DNA of 11,725 bases from contig JAICVP010000041.1 of NCBI GenBank assembly GCA_025935275.1, positions 1 through 11,725 of the forward strand. The letters run 5' to 3'. This document shows, in pieces, positions 1 through 6,167 of this stretch. This DNA is from Thermoleophilia bacterium (GTDB lineage: Bacteria; Actinomycetota; Thermoleophilia; Gaiellales; Gaiellaceae). How positions within the stretch are numbered: position 1 is the first letter of the stretch; every line of letters begins with the position of its first letter. A program made the translations under genes and the position numbers. The notes under the pieces are model-generated. The model did not search any database, was not told the DNA's origin, and worked only from the letters and a program-made list of their open reading frames with translations.

Positions 1-1555
1 CGAAAAGAAGGGGGTAGTGCGGCTGGCCGCCCTCGTGCACCTCGATCTCGAGCGCGGGATGCGCGGCCCGGATCGCGTCGATGAGGCCGTCGGAGCCGGC
101 CGCGTCGTCGCCCAGAAGCACGGTGAGCACATCCGCCTTGTCGCCGACCAGGCGGGCGACGACCTCCGCGGCCACGGGCCCGAGCGCGCCGCCCGAGATG
201 ACCGGCCGGCCTTCGACGAGGCCGAGGAACTCGCCCTCCGAGACGTCGACTCCGTCGATGGTCGCGTCCCGCGAAGCCCGGGCAACGGAGCCCGCGCGAA
301 CCGCAGCGGCGGCTTCCTCCATCTCGGCGACGTTCTCGTCCAGCGGGCGAGCGGCGTCGAAGGCCACGAGCGCGCCGAGGCCCGCCTGCATGCTGCGCGT
401 CGCGACCACCCGCACCTCCTTCGTGCTCGCGGCCGCCGCCTGCTCGGCGGCAAGGACGACGTTCTTGGAGTTCGGCAGGAGAACGATCGCGTGCTCGCCC
501 AGGGCTTCGACCGCCGCGAGCAGATCGGCCGTCGAGGGGTTCATCGTCTCGCCCCCCTCGACCGTGGACGCGCCCAGGCTTTCGAAGAGCCGGCGGTTTC
601 CGTCTCCAAGAGCCACGGCCACCGCACCCGTGATCCCGACCTCACGCTCGAGCCGCTCGGTGCGGTCGGCCGTCTGGACGTGCATGTTCTTGATGTCGAC
701 TTCCTCGATCACGCCGCGTTGCGTCGCGAGCGCGAGCGCCGCTCCGGGCTCGTCGGTGTGGACATGCACCTTGACCGCCCCGGGGCCGCCCACGACCAGG
801 AGCGAGTCGCCTAGCTTCGTGAGCTCGCGCTCCAGCTCCTCGGGCTCGATGCCCTCGCCCTCGACGAAAAACGAGGTGCAGTAGCGGTAGCGGGAGAGCT
901 CCTGGTGCACGGCTTCGAGCGGGATCCCGCCGGTCACAGCCTCGAGCTCGGGCAGCGGCTCGCCGCGGACATGTGCGGCGATCCCGCGCAGGATCTCGAG
1001 CACCCCGGCGCCGCCTGCGTCGACCACCCCGGCCTCGCGGAGGACGTCGAGTTGATCGGTCGTCCCGGCGAGCGCGCTCTCCCCGTGCGCCACGAGCTCG
1101 GCGAGCAGCTCGGACGCCGGCGGGCCGGCACCTTCGAGCTCTTCTGCCTTCTCGGCGAGCGCACGGGCGACGGTCAGCATCGTCCCTTCCTGCGGATCGC
1201 GAACCGCCGCGTACCCTGCATCGCTCGCGCCCCGCAATGCTCGCGCCAGGCCTGCCGCATCGACCTCGTCCACCTCGCCCAGCCCCTCGACGGCGCCCCG
1301 CACGAGCTGCGAGAGGATCACGCCCGAGTTTCCTCGCGCACCCATGAGCGCAGCGCGCACGATGTCGGCGTTCGGGTCGCGGTCGAGCGCCGAGACGACC
1401 GCGCGCACGGTCTCGGTCATGTTCGTGCCCGTGTCCCCGTCCGGAACCGGGTACACGTTCAGGTCGTCGATGCGGGCCCTGCTCGCCTCGACGGCGGCCA
1501 GCGCCGCCCGAGCGAGACCTAGATGGCCTTCTGGACTTTGCCCGCCTTGAGACAC
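1..1555 (-). CDS. DhaL/DAK2-domain protein, YloV/FakA-like (3' end cut by window edge)
   Basis: This is a kinase-type protein of the YloV/FakA family. In Firmicutes the family member FakA phosphorylates fatty acids held by FakB; no fakB is visible here, so the substrate is unproven. The frame is open for 518 codons to the window edge. The N-terminal DhaL domain carries the nucleotide/Mg motif PVPDGDTGTNM at about residues 36-46, followed by GARGNSGVILSQ. The central part has GGETMNPST and LLPNSKNV, and the C-terminal part has the family-typical SMQAGLGAL. The frame reaches HEGGQPHYPLLF, which is normally within a few residues of the family's end, so little is missing. No ATG gives a full N-terminus. 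The GTG at 1555 leaves a normal lead of about 29 residues before DDLNVYPVPDGD, but places the start 37 bases inside rpmB, implying coupling to rpmB. The Asp23-like yloU gene that sits between rpmB and yloV in Bacillus is absent. Confidence 0.9.
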   Translation of the reverse strand, partial: MSQGGQSPEGHLGLARAALAAVEASRARIDDLNVYPVPDGDTGTNMTETVRAVVSALDRDPNADIVRAALMGARGNSGVILSQLVRGAVEGLGEVDEVDAAGLARALRGASDAGYAAVRDPQEGTMLTVARALAEKAEELEGAGPPASELLAELVAHGESALAGTTDQLDVLREAGVVDAGGAGVLEILRGIAAHVRGEPLPELEAVTGGIPLEAVHQELSRYRYCTSFFVEGEGIEPEELERELTKLGDSLLVVGGPGAVKVHVHTDEPGAALALATQRGVIEEVDIKNMHVQTADRTERLEREVGITGAVAVALGDGNRRLFESLGASTVEGGETMNPSTADLLAAVEALGEHAIVLLPNSKNVVLAAEQAAAASTKEVRVVATRSMQAGLGALVAFDAARPLDENVAEMEEAAAAVRAGSVARASRDATIDGVDVSEGEFLGLVEGRPVISGGALGPVAAEVVARLVGDKADVLTVLLGDDAAGSDGLIDAIRAAHPALEIEVHEGGQPHYPLLF

Positions 1556-1710
1556 CGGGCGCAGACGTAGGTCCGGCGCGGAACCCCGTTCACGAGAATG
1601 CGGACGCGCTGGAGGTTCGGGTTGAACCGGCGCTTCGTCGCCACCATCGAGTGGCTTCTGTTGTGTCCGAACGCGGGAGCTTTCCCGCAGACTGCGCAGA
1701 CCTTCGACAT
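1519..1710 (-). CDS. rpmB: 50S ribosomal protein L28 (zinc-binding form)
   Basis: A 63-residue structural protein of the large ribosomal subunit, of normal length for bacterial L28. It begins MSKVCAVCGK and has the conserved segment GHNRSHS followed by KRRFNPNLQ. Two Cys-X2-Cys pairs (C5/C8 and C50/C53) mark the zinc-binding form of L28, as opposed to the cysteine-free paralog made under zinc limitation in some bacteria. An upstream in-frame extension up to about 1980 is possible but lies inside ribH and is not conserved, so the ATG at 1710 is the start. No Shine-Dalgarno site precedes it; instead TATACT ends 9 bases upstream. The gene lies 29 bases after ribH, and the start of the YloV-like gene lies inside its 3' end. 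Confidence 0.97.
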   Translation of the reverse strand: MSKVCAVCGKAPAFGHNRSHSMVATKRRFNPNLQRVRILVNGVPRRTYVCARCLKAGKVQKAI

Positions 1711-1719
1711 AGGCGGTTG

Positions 1720-1725
1720 AGTATA
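1720..1725 (-). promoter_or_regulatory. Putative -10 element of rpmB (short or no leader)
   Basis: TATACT lies 9 bases before the rpmB ATG and matches the TATAAT consensus at five of six positions. A start of transcription 6-8 bases downstream would leave a leader of only about 1-3 bases. The gap to the ATG reads TCAACCGCCT at its end and has no purine-rich ribosome-binding site. I found no convincing -35 hexamer at 16-18 bases upstream. Confidence 0.45.
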
Positions 1726-1739
1726 GCTAGGCGCCTTGA

Positions 1740-2264
1740 CTAGCCGGCCGCAGGCCGAAGGTGCGTGAGCAGGTCGGCCATCTCGAGCGCAGAGAGGGCG
1801 GCCTCGGAGCCCTTGTTCCCCTGCGGTCCGCCCGCGCGCTCCTCCGCCTGCCTGCGGCTGTCGCAGGTGAGGACGCCGAACGAAACGGGCACGCCCGTCT
1901 CGAGCCCGGCGAGCTGAAGCCCGCTCGCCGCCTCCCCGGCCACGTATTCGAAGTGCGGCGTGTCGCCGCGGATGACGCACCCGAGAGCGACGATGCAGGC
2001 GTAGCGGCGGGTCTTCGCGAGGGCCATGGCACCGAGCGGGAGCTCGAAGGCGCCGGGCACGGGCATCACGTCGATGCGCTCCCTCGGGACTCCGGACGCG
2101 GTGAGCGTCTGCAGCGCGCCTTCGAGGAGGCGGGTCGTGATGTCGCCGTTGAAGCGGCTGACAACCACGCCGATCCCGCGGCGTGCGCCGTTCGGAGAGC
2201 CGGTGACGACTCCGACCCCGTCGGGGATGCGGAGCTCGCCCGGCGCGTGCTCGACGTCAGCCAT
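1740..2264 (-). CDS. ribH: 6,7-dimethyl-8-ribityllumazine synthase
   Basis: This enzyme condenses 5-amino-6-ribitylamino-uracil with 3,4-dihydroxy-2-butanone 4-phosphate to form the lumazine that riboflavin synthase uses. It is 174 residues, about 15-20 longer than usual because of an N-terminal extension before GIGVVVSRFN. Visible family motifs are the ring-stacking Phe38, PGAFELPLGA (71-80), GDTPHFEYV (100-108) with the catalytic His104, and the phosphate-binding region ending in R143 before GGPQGNKGSEA. The extended start is supported: the ATG at 2264 overlaps the ribBA stop by 8 bases and has a Shine-Dalgarno site (GAGGAAG) just upstream. It is therefore probably translationally coupled to ribBA, which makes the butanone phosphate partner substrate. 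Confidence 0.96.
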   Translation of the reverse strand: MADVEHAPGELRIPDGVGVVTGSPNGARRGIGVVVSRFNGDITTRLLEGALQTLTASGVPRERIDVMPVPGAFELPLGAMALAKTRRYACIVALGCVIRGDTPHFEYVAGEAASGLQLAGLETGVPVSFGVLTCDSRRQAEERAGGPQGNKGSEAALSALEMADLLTHLRPAAG

Positions 2265-3501
2265 CCGCTTCCTCGAAGCGCAGATCCTGGTGGTGGAGCT
2301 GGTGGCCGAGCTTCTCGCGCTTCGTCTCCAGGTAGCGCTGGTTCTCTGCGTTCGGCGAAACCTCGATCGGGACCTGCTCGACCACGCTCAGGCCGAAGCC
2401 CTCGATGCCGGTCATCTTTTTCGGGTTGTTCGTGAGGATGCGGATGGTCGTCAGGCCCAGGTCGGCCAGGATCTGGCTGCCGATACCGTATTCACGCAGA
2501 TCGGCCGCGAAGCCGAGCTCGAGGTTCGCCTCGACGGTGTCCAGCCCGGCCTCCTGCAGCTCGTAGGCGCGGAGCTTGTTGAGGAGGCCGATGCCCCTCC
2601 CCTCCTGCGCCATATAGAGGAGCACGCCGCGCGGCTCCGCCGCGATGCGCTCGAGGGCGAGCTCGAGCTGCTCCCCGCAGTCGCAGCGGAGGGAGTGAAA
2701 GACGTCGCCGGTCAGGCACTCCGAATGCACGCGCACGAGGACGTTCTCCTCGCCGTCCACGTCGCCCTTCACGAGCGCCACGTGGTGCTTGCCCGTCAGC
2801 GTCTCGCGGAACGCGACGGCAGTGAAGTCGCCGTAGGCGGTCGGGAGCCGCACCGAGGTCATGCGCTCGACGAGCTTTTCGGTCTGTCGCCGGTACTCGA
2901 TCAGGTCCTCGACCGTGATCATCCTGATGCCGTGCCGCTCGCAGTACGGGATCAGGTCGGGGACACGGGCCATCGTCCCGTCCTCGCGCATGATCTCGCA
3001 GACGACGCCGGCCGGATTCAGGCCGGCGAGGCGGGCGAGGTCGACGGCCGCTTCGGTCTGGCCCGCCCGCTGCAGGACGCCTCCGCGCCGCGCGCGCAGC
3101 GGAAAGATGTGGCCGGGCTGGACGAGGTCTGCCGGCCCCCTGCTCGGATCGATGGCGACCTGGATCGTCCGCGCGCGGTCGGGAGCCGAGATCCCCGTGG
3201 TGACTCCCTCGCGCGCCTCGATGGAAATGGTGAACGCGGTGCCGAACGGCGTCTCGTTCCGGTCGGTCATCTGGCGCAGCCCGAGCTCCTCGCAGCGCTC
3301 CTCGGTCAGACAGAGGCAGATCAGCCCACGTCCGTGCGTCGCCATGAAGTTGATCGCCTCCGGCGTCGCGAACTGCGCGGCGATCGTCAGGTCGCCCTCG
3401 TTCTCGCGGTCTGCCGCATCCACGACCACGACGAACTTCCCCTCGCGGATGTCCTCGAGAGCGGCCTCGATGGTTGAGAACGGCGTGGTCTCGACCTTCA
3501 C
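2257..3501 (-). CDS. ribBA: Bifunctional 3,4-dihydroxy-2-butanone-4-phosphate synthase / GTP cyclohydrolase II
   Basis: This fused enzyme starts both branches of riboflavin synthesis. The N-terminal RibB half (about residues 1-204) makes dihydroxybutanone phosphate from ribulose 5-phosphate. The C-terminal RibA half (about 208-414) opens GTP. RibB shows RENEGD (32-37), THGRGL and HIFPLRA. RibA shows the zinc site HSECLTGDVFHSLRCDCG (C262, C273, C275), EGRGIGL, DLREYGIG and LTNNP. One RibB residue is odd: the usual GHTEA motif reads GQTEA (Q148), replacing the His that binds the second magnesium in E. coli RibB (H153 there). The frame is open further upstream, but that stretch is Arg/Ser-rich and non-homologous. 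The GTG at 3501 gives VKVETTPFS, the expected N-terminus, and follows TACGAT by exactly 6 bases. Total length is 414 residues, normal for RibBA. Confidence 0.95.
   Translation of the reverse strand: MKVETTPFSTIEAALEDIREGKFVVVVDAADRENEGDLTIAAQFATPEAINFMATHGRGLICLCLTEERCEELGLRQMTDRNETPFGTAFTISIEAREGVTTGISAPDRARTIQVAIDPSRGPADLVQPGHIFPLRARRGGVLQRAGQTEAAVDLARLAGLNPAGVVCEIMREDGTMARVPDLIPYCERHGIRMITVEDLIEYRRQTEKLVERMTSVRLPTAYGDFTAVAFRETLTGKHHVALVKGDVDGEENVLVRVHSECLTGDVFHSLRCDCGEQLELALERIAAEPRGVLLYMAQEGRGIGLLNKLRAYELQEAGLDTVEANLELGFAADLREYGIGSQILADLGLTTIRILTNNPKKMTGIEGFGLSVVEQVPIEVSPNAENQRYLETKREKLGHQLHHQDLRFEEADG
2268..2274 (-). promoter_or_regulatory. Ribosome binding site deciding the ribH start
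   Basis: GAGGAAG lies inside the last codons of ribBA, with its AGGA core 5 bases before the ribH ATG at 2264. It is one of the few clear Shine-Dalgarno sequences in this window and it supports the longer ribH start over any internal one. Confidence 0.6.
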
Positions 3502-3507
3502 GGGCAA

Positions 3508-3513
3508 ATCGTA
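3508..3513 (-). promoter_or_regulatory. Putative -10 element of ribBA (leaderless)
   Basis: TACGAT (TANNNT) ends 6 bases before the GTG at 3501, so transcription would begin at or next to the start codon itself. It lies in the 37-base gap after the DUF3237-like gene, the longest gap in the riboflavin cluster. No -35 hexamer is obvious. Confidence 0.45.
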
Positions 3514-3538
3514 ACGCTCACCCGCCCGCCCAGAACGC

Positions 3539-3946
3539 CTAGGGCTCCAACTGCTCCCAAACGAGCTCCGCGACCTCGAGGCGGATGTCGTTTCTGCGAG
3601 CCTCCCCCGCCAGCACGCACACCGCGTCGTTGAGCCGTGCATAGCGCTCCGAACCGGTGGTGTGGACGATGGTGCCGGTGACCTCGCGGCCGTACTTGCT
3701 CTTGCGGGCGAGGCCGGTCAGGTGGAAGGCGAGGAGCGCGCCGTCGTCGGTCTCGATGACGCCGTGGAAGTCGGGTACGTAGACGTCGTCACTGCGCAGC
3801 CGGGCGTGGTTGAGCCCGCGGAAGCGGCCGTTCACCTGCCCCTCGACGCGTCCTTCTCCGAAGAAGAGCCCGACCGTGTCCGGCCCGCGGGAGAGGTAGT
3901 GCTCCGGGTACGCGAAGCTGATGCGGTAGAGCGGCTCGAGCCTCAC
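3539..3946 (-). CDS. DUF3237 (UPF0311)-like protein inside the riboflavin cluster
   Basis: A 135-residue soluble protein of unknown function with no signal peptide or membrane segment. Its pattern recalls the DUF3237/UPF0311 family: an opening strand LEPLYRISF, a central FHGVIETDDGALLAF (compare TDDGAL in the family), then TTGSERYARLND (compare ET...YAWLN) and a closing hydrophobic stretch VCVLAGEARR. It is somewhat shorter than the roughly 150 residues usual for the family. Assignment is by remembered motif pattern only. The GTG start overlaps the ribE stop in the sequence GTGA, and ribBA follows after 37 bases, so it is cotranscribed and probably translationally coupled with riboflavin synthase. 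This context hints at a flavin-related or housekeeping role, but no catalytic motif is recognisable. Confidence 0.8.
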   Translation of the reverse strand: MRLEPLYRISFAYPEHYLSRGPDTVGLFFGEGRVEGQVNGRFRGLNHARLRSDDVYVPDFHGVIETDDGALLAFHLTGLARKSKYGREVTGTIVHTTGSERYARLNDAVCVLAGEARRNDIRLEVAELVWEQLEP

Positions 3947-4518
3947 CGGGATGCGAGCCTCTCCACGTACTTGGCGACCACGTCGACCTCGAGGTTGACC
4001 TCGTCCCCCTCGGCAACCGTCCCGAGGGTGGTGGCCTCGCGTGTGTGCGGGATGAGCGCGATCGTGAACGAGTCCGTTCCGAGCGCGGCGATCGTCAGGC
4101 TGACACCCTCCACGGCGATCGAGCCTTTTTCGACGCAGTAGCGGAAGACGTCGGTGGGGGCCTCGACCTCGATGCCCTCGTCGTCAACCCGGCGGATCCG
4201 GCCGACGCCGTCCACGTGCCCCTGGACGATGTGGCCCCCGAGCGGATCGCCGGCGCGAAGAGCGGGCTCGACGTTGACGCCGCCGCCTTCCTGCAGGTGG
4301 CCGAGTGTGGAGCGGCGGAGCGTCTCCGGGACGGCGTCGAAGGCCACGGTCCCGTCCGAGACCTCGACCGCGGTGAGGCAGACGCCGGCGAGGGCGACGG
4401 AGTCGCCTACCGCGGTGGCCGAGGCGGTCTCCGGCGCGCTCACGACGAGGCGCACGGAGTCTCCGCGCTCCTCGACGGCCTCGACGCGACCGACCTCGCG
4501 CACGATCCCCGTGAACAC
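3943..4518 (-). CDS. ribE: Riboflavin synthase, alpha chain
   Basis: This enzyme dismutates two molecules of dimethyl-ribityllumazine into riboflavin and the RibH substrate. It is 191 residues with the typical two lumazine-binding beta-barrel repeats. Repeat 1 begins VFTGIVREVG and holds GVCLT (C47). Repeat 2 begins around GGHIVQGHVDG (94-104) and holds KGSIAVEGVSLT (131-142) and IPHTREATTL. The C-terminal helix region NLEVDVVAKYVERL is intact. The GTG at 4518 corresponds to the invariant M-F-T-G-I-V start of the family; a longer open frame upstream is inside ribD and not homologous. The start is 10 bases after the ribD stop, and the stop overlaps the next gene's GTG. In the usual N-G-V-C-L-T motif the Asn is Ala here. 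Confidence 0.95.
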   Translation of the reverse strand: MFTGIVREVGRVEAVEERGDSVRLVVSAPETASATAVGDSVALAGVCLTAVEVSDGTVAFDAVPETLRRSTLGHLQEGGGVNVEPALRAGDPLGGHIVQGHVDGVGRIRRVDDEGIEVEAPTDVFRYCVEKGSIAVEGVSLTIAALGTDSFTIALIPHTREATTLGTVAEGDEVNLEVDVVAKYVERLASR

Positions 4519-4525
4519 GGTCTGA

Positions 4526-4531
4526 ACTCTA
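4526..4531 (-). promoter_or_regulatory. Putative -10 element of ribE overlapping the ribD stop codon
   Basis: TAGAGT (TANNNT) ends 7 bases before the ribE GTG at 4518. Its first three bases are the ribD stop codon TAG. The 10-base gap AGTTCAGACC contains no Shine-Dalgarno sequence, so a leaderless ribE mRNA would explain how ribE is translated. Confidence 0.4.
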
Positions 4532-5485
4532 GGGCTCGCGGATGTATCCGGAGAGGAGGACGTCGTCTCCGAGCCGCTCGACCTCGAGCCCTGCGAGCGG
4601 CAAGGGCTCCCCGAGCTCCCCCACCCAGCGAGGGCCGGAGCCGGCGAGCGTCGGCGCGACGAAGAGGAGCAGCTTGTCGACGAGCTCTTCGCGCAGGAAC
4701 GACGTGGCGAGCGTCGGCCCGCCTTCGAGGAGAAGCGACTGCACGCCCTCGCCGGCGAGGCGCCCGAGCGCTTCCGCCGGCGGGCCGGAGACGAGCTCGA
4801 GCTCCGAGCCCTCCGGGAGTGGCCCGTTCCCGAACGCGAGTCGCCGGGGCTGGCGCTCGGCGTCCACGTCACGGGCGTCCAGGCGCGGTGAGTCGGCTCG
4901 CACCGTTCCCATGCCGACCGCGACCGCATCCGAGGCGGCTCGAAGCTCGTGGACGCGGCGGCGGCTCTCCTCTCCGGTCACCCAGCGCGATTCGGGGACG
5001 ACCACCCGCCCGTCGAGCGTGACGGCGGCCTTGTAGGTGACGAAGGACCGCCCCGCGGAGATCCAGGTGCGCCACGCCTCGTTCTGGCGGCGTGCGCGGA
5101 GCGCGAGCTCGCCGTCGAGGAGCTCGACGTCGATGCCGGCCTCGCGCAGACGCGCGAAGCCTTGCCCGTCCGTCTTCGCGTTCGGATCGGAGACCCCCAC
5201 CACCACCCGGGCGACACCCGCGGCGACGATCGCGTCCACGCACGGCGGCGTGCGTCCGTGATGAGCGCACGGCTCGAGGGTGACGTAGAGCGTCGCTCCG
5301 CGCGCTCGCTCGCCGGCTGCCTCGAGCGCGACGACCTCGGCGTGCGGGCCGCCGGCCCGCTCGTGCCAGCCCTCCCCGACGACCTCTTCGCCGGCGACCA
5401 GAACCGCGCCGACGACCGGATTGGGATCTGTCGTGCCTCGTCCCCGCTCGGCCAGCTCGAGCGCGCGCTCAAACGGCTTCGGCAA
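4529..5485 (-). CDS. ribD: Bifunctional riboflavin biosynthesis protein RibD (deaminase / reductase)
   Basis: This enzyme deaminates the pyrimidine ring opened by RibA and then reduces its ribose side chain. The N-terminal deaminase (about 1-145) has the zinc site HAE (H48, E50) and EPCAHHGRTPPC (C73, C82), plus PNPVVGAVL. The reductase half has VTYKAAVTLDGR (149-160), SRWVTGEESR, VGMGTVRADSPRL and LLLEGGPTLA (251-260). At 318 residues it is shorter than the common 350-370. The missing residues lie between the QPRRL segment and the LLLEGG motif of the reductase. The TTG at 5485 gives MPKPFERALELA, the right N-terminus, and overlaps the end of rpe by 17 bases, so translation is probably coupled to rpe. 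The ribE gene follows after 10 bases. Confidence 0.94.
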   Translation of the reverse strand: MPKPFERALELAERGRGTTDPNPVVGAVLVAGEEVVGEGWHERAGGPHAEVVALEAAGERARGATLYVTLEPCAHHGRTPPCVDAIVAAGVARVVVGVSDPNAKTDGQGFARLREAGIDVELLDGELALRARRQNEAWRTWISAGRSFVTYKAAVTLDGRVVVPESRWVTGEESRRRVHELRAASDAVAVGMGTVRADSPRLDARDVDAERQPRRLAFGNGPLPEGSELELVSGPPAEALGRLAGEGVQSLLLEGGPTLATSFLREELVDKLLLFVAPTLAGSGPRWVGELGEPLPLAGLEVERLGDDVLLSGYIREP

Positions 5486-6155
5486 AGGCTTTCACGAGCT
5501 GCCGGTAGGCGCGCGGGTAATCCTCCCGGCCGAAGATCGCGCTGCCCGCGACCACCGTCTGCGCGCCCGCCCTCCGGATCTCGGCGATGTTCCCCTCCCC
5601 GACTCCGCCGTCCACCTGGACGAAGAGGTTCTGGTGCAGCTGGCTCCGCAGGGCGGCGATCCGCTCGAGGCTCTCCGGCATGAACTCCTGGCCCGAATAG
5701 CCGGGATGGATGCTCATGCAGAGGACGAGATCCGCGCCGATCGAGGCCCCGACGGCATCCTCCACGCTCGTCTCCGGGTTGAACGCGACGCCGACTCCGA
5801 GCCCGAGGTCGCGCGCATGCTTGATCGCCTTCCAGGGCTCCTCGCAGGTCTCGACGTGAAAGGTGACGCTGTCGCCGCCCGCGTTCTTGACCATCTCGAA
5901 GTGATGCTCGGGGTTGTCCACCATCAGATGGCAGTCGATCACGCCTTCGAAGCGGTGGATCAGCGGCGCGATCGACTGAAGGACGATCGGGCCGATGGTG
6001 ACCGGCTCGACGAAATGGCCGTCACCGATGTCGAAGTGGAAGAGGCGGGCACCGGCGCCGATGAGGTGGTCGATCTGCTCGCCGAGCCGCAGAAAGTCCG
6101 CGGCGTACAGCGAGGGCTCGATCTCGATCTCGCGCACCCATCGTTTCCAGGACAT
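5469..6155 (-). CDS. rpe: Ribulose-phosphate 3-epimerase
   Basis: A TIM-barrel metalloenzyme that interconverts ribulose 5-phosphate and xylulose 5-phosphate in the pentose phosphate pathway. The 228-residue length is normal. Active-site residues are all present: H40 and D42 in FHFDIGDGHF (39-48), H76 in CHLMVD, and D182 in VQVDGGVG. The phosphate loop IHPGYSGQEF (149-158) is intact. The usual Met in the VMDGH motif is Gly here. The N-terminal strand reads IEPSLYAADF. The ATG at 6155 is 9 bases after the rsmB stop and is preceded by TAGGAT at exactly 6 bases. The last 17 bases overlap ribD. Placement next to the rib genes fits, since ribulose 5-phosphate is the RibB substrate. Confidence 0.95.
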   Translation of the reverse strand: MSWKRWVREIEIEPSLYAADFLRLGEQIDHLIGAGARLFHFDIGDGHFVEPVTIGPIVLQSIAPLIHRFEGVIDCHLMVDNPEHHFEMVKNAGGDSVTFHVETCEEPWKAIKHARDLGLGVGVAFNPETSVEDAVGASIGADLVLCMSIHPGYSGQEFMPESLERIAALRSQLHQNLFVQVDGGVGEGNIAEIRRAGAQTVVAGSAIFGREDYPRAYRQLVKAFAEAV

Positions 6156-6161
6156 GGGGAG

Positions 6162-6167
6162 ATCCTA
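6162..6167 (-). promoter_or_regulatory. Putative -10 element of rpe overlapping the rsmB stop codon
   Basis: TAGGAT ends 6 bases (CTCCCC) before the rpe ATG, the ideal spacing for transcription starting at the A of ATG. The first three bases are the rsmB stop codon. There is no Shine-Dalgarno sequence in the 9-base gap. The same hexamer precedes the plus-strand DtxR-family gene. Confidence 0.45.

Noticed and set aside
1711..1980. N-terminal extension of rpmB to an upstream start near 1980
   Set aside because: The extra residues are Arg/Ala-rich, overlap ribH in another frame, and the standard L28 start at 1710 gives the normal length.
2026..3477. A 483-codon plus-strand frame over ribH and ribBA
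   Set aside because: Shadow of ribBA; composition rich in Asp, Arg and Leu with no recognisable domain.
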